Translations under genes and position numbers: made by a program | Shown here: in pieces, positions 32,524 to 37,452 of the stretch | How the letters are laid out: each line of letters starts with the position of its first letter | Numbering within the stretch: position 1 is the stretch's first letter | Assembly (NCBI GenBank): GCA_030550715.1 | Contig: JAUQOU010000019.1 | Coordinates: forward strand, 1-37,452 | Length of the DNA stretch: 37,452 nucleotides | From: a bacterium | GTDB taxonomy: Bacteria; Calescibacteriota; Calescibacteriia; Calescibacteriales; Calescibacteriaceae | Direction: 5' to 3' | The notes under the pieces: model-generated | What the model was told of the DNA's origin: nothing | What the model saw: the letters and a program-made list of their open reading frames with translations, nothing else | The model's database searches: none

Positions 32524-34107
32524 ATGTTTCCAAAAGATTTCAAACTTGTCAGCAGGGAAAGGGCGAGAGAGCTTGATAAAATAGCAGAAGAAGAATTCTC
32601 AATTCCTACATCTTTACTTATGGAGAATGCTGGTAGAAAGGTTGCTGAGCATACGATAAAAATTCTCATAGAAAACGGCTATAAAAATGTAGTCATAGTT
32701 GCGGGTGCAGGAAATAACGGCGGAGACGGATTCTGTGCAGCAAAACACATAAAAAATGCGGGTTTTCAACCAAAAATAATACTTGTTGATTCTGAGGAAA
32801 AAATAAAGGGCGATGCTCTTTTGAACTTCAACATAATCAAAAAAATGAAAATTGAAATAATTTCATATAAGAGAGAAAAAAATTTGTTTCACCAAATCCT
32901 CCCTGAATCGGGCATTTTAATAGATGCTATATTTGGAACAGGACTTTCAAGAGATATTCAAGATGAGACGCTCATAAATATAATAGAAGATATAAACAGG
33001 TGGAAAAGGTCAGGGAAAGGAAGGTTTGTTATATCGGTAGATATACCTTCTGGGCTTGACTCAAATGCTGGAATTCCAAGACCCGTTGCTGTTTCCGCAG
33101 ATATGACTGTAACATTCGCCCCAGCGAAAGTCGGATTATTTGTTGGCTCAGCACAAAAATTCACAGGTAAAATTGAAATAGAAGATATAGGAATACCACT
33201 TGAGCTGTGGCAGAATTCAGAGTTCTCCCTTGTGAAGTTAGATTTTGTTAGAGCTTTGCTGAAAGATAGGGATGATCTATCTCACAAGGGGAGCTACGGA
33301 CATCTTCTTTGTATCTGCGGGGGGCTTGGTAGAGCGGGAGCAGCAGTTCTTGTTGGAAAATCGGCTGTCCATTCGGGAGCAGGTTTGATTACCTTGATGG
33401 TTCCAGATGTTGTATACTCTCCCGTAGCAAGTTCTGTGAGAGAATACATGGTTTTTCCCGCTCCATCTAAGGGAAGAACATTTTCCGAAAAATCTCTTGA
33501 ACTTTTTGATGAACTTATTGAAGGTAAAAATGCTGTTGTCATAGGTCCAGGAATATGGGATGATGATGGGAGTAAGAAATTGCTGTACCACTTAATAGAA
33601 AAATTGAAGAAAAAAAATATACCGTGTGTTTTAGATGCCGATGCTCTGAACATAGTTTCTCATGAGGGATTAGAGGTTTTGAAAGGGTTAAAAGGAGTTA
33701 TTACTCCACATCCAGGGGAGGCAGGTCGTCTCCTCGGTAAATCTACCTCAGATATACAGAAAGATAGAATCGGTTCTGCGAAGGAGTTAAGCGAGAGGTC
33801 TGGTATGGTTGCGGTTCTGAAAGGTTTCAGAACAATAATCACCGATGGGAAAACTTTCTACATAAACACAACAGGAGGAGGAGAGCTTGCAACCGGAGGC
33901 ACCGGTGATGTGCTTTCAGGAATTATAGGCGGGCTCTTGGCTCAGGGATACTCTCCGTATGAATCTGCGATAATTGGTGTTTTCGTTCACGGATTGACGG
34001 GGGAGATTATTTCAAAAGAGCTGAACTACAAACTTGCGACCGCAGATAGATTAGCTGAAAACATAGAAAAAGCTCTTGGAGTTATCAAATGTTCTAACGA
34101 AACTTAA
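32524..34107 (+). CDS. nnr: Bifunctional NAD(P)H-hydrate epimerase / ADP-dependent dehydratase
   Basis: Repairs hydrated NAD(P)H damaged by heat or GAPDH side reaction. The N-terminal epimerase (NnrE, about 1-215) shows LLMENAGRKVAE, the AGAGNNGGDGF nucleotide loop, IFGTGLSR and VDIPSGLDSNAG. The C-terminal ribokinase-like dehydratase (NnrD, about 230-527) has HKGSYGHLL, VIGPGIW, CVLDADALN, TPHPGEAGRL and TGGTGDVLSGIIGG. Both halves look complete. The ATG at 32524 is preferred over TTG 32518. It is convergent with kdsA, 23 nt apart. Confidence 0.95.
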   Translation: MFPKDFKLVSRERARELDKIAEEEFSIPTSLLMENAGRKVAEHTIKILIENGYKNVVIVAGAGNNGGDGFCAAKHIKNAGFQPKIILVDSEEKIKGDALLNFNIIKKMKIEIISYKREKNLFHQILPESGILIDAIFGTGLSRDIQDETLINIIEDINRWKRSGKGRFVISVDIPSGLDSNAGIPRPVAVSADMTVTFAPAKVGLFVGSAQKFTGKIEIEDIGIPLELWQNSEFSLVKLDFVRALLKDRDDLSHKGSYGHLLCICGGLGRAGAAVLVGKSAVHSGAGLITLMVPDVVYSPVASSVREYMVFPAPSKGRTFSEKSLELFDELIEGKNAVVIGPGIWDDDGSKKLLYHLIEKLKKKNIPCVLDADALNIVSHEGLEVLKGLKGVITPHPGEAGRLLGKSTSDIQKDRIGSAKELSERSGMVAVLKGFRTIITDGKTFYINTTGGGELATGGTGDVLSGIIGGLLAQGYSPYESAIIGVFVHGLTGEIISKELNYKLATADRLAENIEKALGVIKCSNET

Positions 34108-34130
34108 TTTATCGGCTTGATTTGAGATTT

Positions 34131-34985
34131 TTATTCTCTGTCTTTATTTTTCCAGAGCGCATCTTGTATTTTCTTTATATCTTCAATTATCTCTTCAAAC
34201 ATTTCAAAGTTTATTGATGTTTTTGGGTCTGAAAGGGCTTTTTCTGGTTCTGGATGGACTTCAAAGAAGAATCCATCTACTCCGACTGCTGCTGCTGCAC
34301 GAGATAGATAAGGTGAAAAAATTCTCTCTCCCTCTGATATTCCGTCTCCGGCTGATGGTTTTTGTAAGCTATGTGTTCCATCAAATGTTATAAGTGCCCA
34401 CTGTCGCATTATAGGTATTCCTCTGAAATCTACCACTAGGTCTCCGTATCCGAAAGCAAATCCTCTTTCGCATAAGATAATTTTTTGATTCCCTGTTGAT
34501 TCTGCTTTTTCTACTATATATTTTGTGCTTGCGGGGGATGCGAACTGAGGTTTTTTTATATGAAGTGGCTTTTGGGTTTTTGCAGCTCCGACAACAAGGT
34601 CTGTCTGCCTTGCGAGAAAAGCCGGAATCTGAATCATATCAAGAACTTCTGCCGCGGGTTCTATCTCCTCTTTGCAATGTACATCAGATAAGACCGGCAA
34701 TCCAACCTTGCTCCTTACCTTTGTAAGTATTTCAAGCCCCTTTTCAAGTCCGGGTCCCCTGAACGACTTTACAGATGTTCTGTTTGCTTTATCGTATGAT
34801 GCTTTGAAAATGAGTTGAATTTTGTGTTTTTCAGCAATTTGAAGGAGTTTTTCTGCACATTTTAGTGTGAAATCTTCCCCCTCTATGACGCATGGACCTG
34901 CGATGAATATTAGGTCTTCTCCGGCGATGCATTTGCGAACGCTGTCATCTCCTATCTGAAAAACTCTTTTTGCTCTTTTCAGCAT
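34131..34985 (-). CDS. kdsA: KdsA, 3-deoxy-8-phosphooctulonate synthase
   Basis: KdsA condenses arabinose 5-phosphate with PEP to make KDO-8-phosphate, the first step towards the LPS inner core; its presence argues for an LPS-type outer membrane. FIAGPCVIEGED has the Cys typical of metal-dependent class II enzymes (Asn in the metal-free type). KASYDKANRTS, SDVHCKEE, IPAFLARQTDLVVGAA and EVHPEPEKALSD are family blocks. One deviation: the usual FGYNNLVVD reads FGYGDLVVD. Length 284 is normal. No kdsB or kdsC is nearby. A short gap of 46 nt separates it from thiC, upstream on the same strand. Confidence 0.94.
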   Translation of the reverse strand: MLKRAKRVFQIGDDSVRKCIAGEDLIFIAGPCVIEGEDFTLKCAEKLLQIAEKHKIQLIFKASYDKANRTSVKSFRGPGLEKGLEILTKVRSKVGLPVLSDVHCKEEIEPAAEVLDMIQIPAFLARQTDLVVGAAKTQKPLHIKKPQFASPASTKYIVEKAESTGNQKIILCERGFAFGYGDLVVDFRGIPIMRQWALITFDGTHSLQKPSAGDGISEGERIFSPYLSRAAAAVGVDGFFFEVHPEPEKALSDPKTSINFEMFEEIIEDIKKIQDALWKNKDRE

Positions 34986-35031
34986 AACTTTTCGGTTTCT
35001 AAAACATTGAGTTTTTATGTTCGTTGATTTT

Positions 35032-36348
35032 TTAATGGATATGTTCTATGTGTATGTTGTATCCTTTCTTTTTGAGTGTTTGTTCAACGAGGTTCATAGG
35101 GCAGAAGGGACCACACATAGAACACGCTTTTGTTTTTGAAGCTCTTTCTCTGAATATTTTTTGAGCTTCGTTCGGAAACAGGGCGAGTTCAAACTGTTTT
35201 TCCCAGTCAAGCTTGTATCTTGCCTGAGACATAAGTAAATTTCTCTCTATTGCTTTTTTATTACCTCTTGCTATATCTGCTATGTGAGCTGCTATTCTGA
35301 AAGCTATTAAACCTTCTTTTACCTGTTCTGGTGATGGGAGACCAAGGTGTTCTGCGGGAGTGAGATAGCAGAGCATATCTGCTCCGTACATTCCCGCAAG
35401 TGCTCCGCCTATTGCTCCTGCTATGTGATCGTATCCTGCTGCTGTGTCGCAGGGTAGCATGCCCAAAATATAAAATGGTGCTCCTTTGCAGATTTTCTTC
35501 TCTATCTGAACATTTGTGAGAATTTCGTTGAGTGGGATATGTCCAGGACCTTCTACCATAGCTTGAACTCCGGCTTTTCTCGCTCTTTCAACAAGTTCTC
35601 CTATTATTATTAATTCTTGTATCTGTGGTCTATCTGTTGAATCTGCTATTGAGCCGGGTCTCATACCATCTCCTAAGCTCAAAGTCATATCGTACTCTCT
35701 TGCTATTTCAAGTAATCTATCAAAGTATTTGTAAAGGGGATTTTCCATTTCGTTGTGAATCATCCACGCAGCCATCAATCCCCCACCTCTTGATACAATT
35801 CCGGTCACTCTCTGTGTGTTCTGATACCTTTTGAGGGATTCAAGAGTCACTCCGCAGTGAACTGTTATGAAGTCCACTCCTCTTTTTCCGTGTTCTTCAA
35901 TCACTTCAAACAGGTCATCAACTGTCATGTTATAAAATGACCCCTTTTGCTTAGCTGCCCTGAATTCCGCCTCATATATGGGAACAGTTCCGATTGGTAT
36001 TTTTGATTTTTCGATAAGGGTTTTCATTATGTTTTCAAGGTCTCCGCCTGTTGAAAGGTCCATCACAGTATCTCCACCATACTCCATCGCTATGGCAAGT
36101 TTTTCTATTTCTTCCTCTAAATTTGCGTAGTCATAAGATGTTCCTATATTCACATTTACCTTTACTCTTAATCCCTCTCCTATTCCTGTAAATCTCTCTA
36201 ATGATTTGTGATTTGGGTTTGCGGGTATCACCACAAAGCCATTTGCTACTTTTTCTCTCAACTCTTCTGGTGATATTCCTTCTTGCTCTGCTATGTAATA
36301 CATTTCATCTGTGATTATTCCTTTTCTTGCTTTTTCAAGCTGTGTCAT
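35032..36348 (-). CDS. thiC: ThiC, phosphomethylpyrimidine synthase
   Basis: A radical-SAM-type enzyme converting aminoimidazole ribotide to HMP-phosphate in thiamine synthesis. Hallmarks: NVNIGTS, MDLSTGGDL, GTVPIYEA, DFITVHCGV, SRGGGL, SLGDGMRPGS, EGPGHIPL and PCDTAAGYDHI. The C-terminal Fe-S motif is C-SM-C-GPF-C (CX2CX3C), one residue tighter than the CX2CX4C seen in E. coli-type ThiC; the short 438-residue form without the long N-terminal domain is the anaerobe/archaeal type. GAGGAGGTG precedes the ATG. The 94-bp leader has no TPP-riboswitch core. Confidence 0.95.
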   Translation of the reverse strand: MTQLEKARKGIITDEMYYIAEQEGISPEELREKVANGFVVIPANPNHKSLERFTGIGEGLRVKVNVNIGTSYDYANLEEEIEKLAIAMEYGGDTVMDLSTGGDLENIMKTLIEKSKIPIGTVPIYEAEFRAAKQKGSFYNMTVDDLFEVIEEHGKRGVDFITVHCGVTLESLKRYQNTQRVTGIVSRGGGLMAAWMIHNEMENPLYKYFDRLLEIAREYDMTLSLGDGMRPGSIADSTDRPQIQELIIIGELVERARKAGVQAMVEGPGHIPLNEILTNVQIEKKICKGAPFYILGMLPCDTAAGYDHIAGAIGGALAGMYGADMLCYLTPAEHLGLPSPEQVKEGLIAFRIAAHIADIARGNKKAIERNLLMSQARYKLDWEKQFELALFPNEAQKIFRERASKTKACSMCGPFCPMNLVEQTLKKKGYNIHIEHIH

Positions 36349-36441
36349 AAAGAATTCACCTCCTCAATTCATTTTAATTTAGCAATTTTTGAAGCTGTTT
36401 TTATATTTTACCGATTTGATTTTGAGTGTATTCTGTAGAGT

Positions 36442-37152
36442 TCAGTTTATTTTCAGAAGGTTTATTGAAAATCCGATGCCTTCCTTTCCGAAAAGAGAGT
36501 ATATTCCTCCTGCTCCTATTTTTTTAGAGTTGTGAAATAAGATGAAGACGGTTCCCGAATAATAATCTTTTTGAGCTTTTTCGGAGAGGTTGAACAATTT
36601 TTTCAGAGAAACCGATCTTGAAAAAACTTTCATATCATATGGTATTTGTATAACTTCTTCTATTTCTTTCTCGTCTTCAAAGACAGAGAAGAAAACTTTT
36701 GCTATCTCGTTTTTTATTTTTTTCTCTCTTATAAGTTTTTGTATTTGCGTTGCGTTTTTTTTGAAGAAATATTCTGCGTGCTCTCCGAGTATTTTTTTCG
36801 CAATCCCCCGATGTGCTATGAGAACGCTCATCTGACCCTGGGAGATTTCAGAGATTATGTTTGAAATCCTGTTGAGTACCAAAGCGCATAACTCTATTTC
36901 TTCTTTGCCAACAGATTTATTTATTATTTCACAACCTATCTGATACATCTCTTCTCCTCTTCCAAAGTGAGTTATCCTGAATATGCTTCCTCTATAGCAA
37001 ACTTTACCTTCCGATGTTCTTTTTGCTATCTCACGGGTAAAATCTTCTCTGACCTCTTTTTCGTAGAGAGGAATTCTTATCTCCTCAAATCCGAGTTCAT
37101 CAAAAACCTTCATAGTTCTGAACTCTATCTCTCTTATTTTTTTAAGGTTCAT
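36442..37152 (-). CDS. HisZ-like class II synthetase paralogue, shortened
   Basis: HisZ is a catalytically inactive HisRS relative that activates ATP phosphoribosyltransferase HisG. REDFTREIAKR and CYRGSIFR...FGRGEEMYQIGCEII match the RPDFT...IAR / Y.G.VFR...RE..Q.G.E.IG run of HisZ, and a C-terminal AGGIYSLFG segment matches the motif 3 end. The protein has only 236 residues instead of about 380; the motif 1 region and the middle insertion are largely missing. A role with HisG is inferred; hisG is not in the window. The last codon of the polysaccharide deacetylase upstream overlaps its ATG by 4 nt. Confidence 0.6.
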   Translation of the reverse strand: MNLKKIREIEFRTMKVFDELGFEEIRIPLYEKEVREDFTREIAKRTSEGKVCYRGSIFRITHFGRGEEMYQIGCEIINKSVGKEEIELCALVLNRISNIISEISQGQMSVLIAHRGIAKKILGEHAEYFFKKNATQIQKLIREKKIKNEIAKVFFSVFEDEKEIEEVIQIPYDMKVFSRSVSLKKLFNLSEKAQKDYYSGTVFILFHNSKKIGAGGIYSLFGKEGIGFSINLLKIN

Positions 37153-37452
37153 AGCTTTCTTCTCCTTTCAAAAAAGAAGTCGATCAGTTTCTTTTCAAAA
37201 ATTTCTCCGTTCCAGTTCATAACTGCAAACCTCGGGATTTGATTTCTTGGGGTAAGAAAATAGACCTGTCCTTTTATGCCTGTGAAGGAGAGTTTGAAAA
37301 TTCTTTTTGCTAATTCAAGGGTTTTTTTGTTAAAATCCTCTTTCAGACCGAATGGGTAAGCGAAAAGTTCAATTTTTCTGTTGCATATTTTTTCAAGTTT
37401 TATTGCGCTCAGAAGCATTTCTGTTTCCTGTTCTCTCTCTTCAAGTATAGAT
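37149..37452 (-). CDS. Polysaccharide deacetylase family protein, N-terminus cut by the right edge
   Basis: The C-terminal ~100 residues of a NodB/chitin-deacetylase-type protein are present and the frame is open to the window edge. FAYPFGLKEDFNKKTLELAK matches the family's FAYPfG..d....t...a.. motif near the last catalytic strand, followed by FTGIKGQ and IPRFAV, which fit the NodB end. These enzymes remove N-acetyl groups from cell-wall or capsule polysaccharides, consistent with the glycan genes elsewhere in the window. The catalytic Asp and His-His motifs would be in the missing part. It is translationally coupled (ATGA) to the HisZ-like gene. Confidence 0.8.
   Translation of the reverse strand, partial: SILEEREQETEMLLSAIKLEKICNRKIELFAYPFGLKEDFNKKTLELAKRIFKLSFTGIKGQVYFLTPRNQIPRFAVMNWNGEIFEKKLIDFFFERRRKL

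Noticed and set aside
36349-36441. TPP riboswitch ahead of thiC
   Set aside because: The gap is only about 93 nt and holds neither CTGAGA nor the ACCTGATCTGG core.
1-37452. CRISPR array or prophage
   Set aside because: No regularly spaced repeats and no phage structural or integrase genes are visible.

Overview
The window is AT-rich chromosomal DNA from a free-living bacterium with a Gram-negative type envelope. KdsA (LPS core), an MCE-domain lipid-transport protein, several lipoproteins and periplasmic multiheme c-type cytochromes all point that way. Coding regions favour AGA for Arg and ATA for Ile, use TTG and GTG starts freely, and have tight spacing with many 4-nt ATGA overlaps. With RtcB, DUF190/FluC, DUF1015 and a fused NuoCD, this suggests an anaerobic or microaerophilic, possibly thermophilic member of a poorly sampled lineage. 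I cannot assign a phylum from sequence alone.

Layout. 1-0.6 kb: minus-strand mini-operon yidD, small membrane protein, lipoprotein (cut by the left edge). 0.6-3.4 kb: an exported protein of unknown function, an HDOD protein, a divergent NusB, HslV and tRNA-Asp. 3.5-7.7 kb: NuoCD fusion, DUF1015 protein and a radical SAM/SPASM enzyme, all plus strand. 7.8-13.9 kb: small zinc-ribbon protein with a structured leader, IspE, ArgD and SerS (ATGA-coupled), a MinD/FlhG-like ATPase and CysS. 13.9-17.7 kb: surface-polysaccharide block (Gfo/Idh/MocA dehydrogenase, GT2 glycosyltransferase, WbpD-like acetyltransferase, GT-C membrane glycosyltransferase). 17.8-21.5 kb: ParB, a triheme and a pentaheme cytochrome c, and FluC/CrcB with its DUF190 partner. 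21.5-27.3 kb: a small gene relic with its terminator, tRNA-Arg, RtcB, an MCE protein, a MaoC-type hydratase and SufB. 27.3-32.5 kb is the accessory region: a secreted zinc metalloprotease ending in a Gly-rich/Cys sorting signal and fused in frame to a lipoprotein, a frameshifted MopE-motif lipoprotein, a duplicated relic block and a decayed Rpn-type gene. 32.5-37.5 kb: Nnr, KdsA, ThiC, a minimal HisZ-like protein and a polysaccharide deacetylase cut by the right edge.

How the genes relate. Few form classical operons. Single subunits of multi-gene systems (NuoCD, SufB, HslV, ParB, MCE protein) stand alone, as in genomes whose operons have been broken up. The points most worth a second look are: the protease/lipoprotein open frame that behaves like a possible secreted polyprotein; two unrelated places where a tRNA is followed exactly 9 nt later by a start codon without a Shine-Dalgarno sequence (tRNA-Asp/hslV and tRNA-Arg/rtcB); and a hairpin that buries the ribosome site of the zinc-ribbon gene just after a possible leader ORF.
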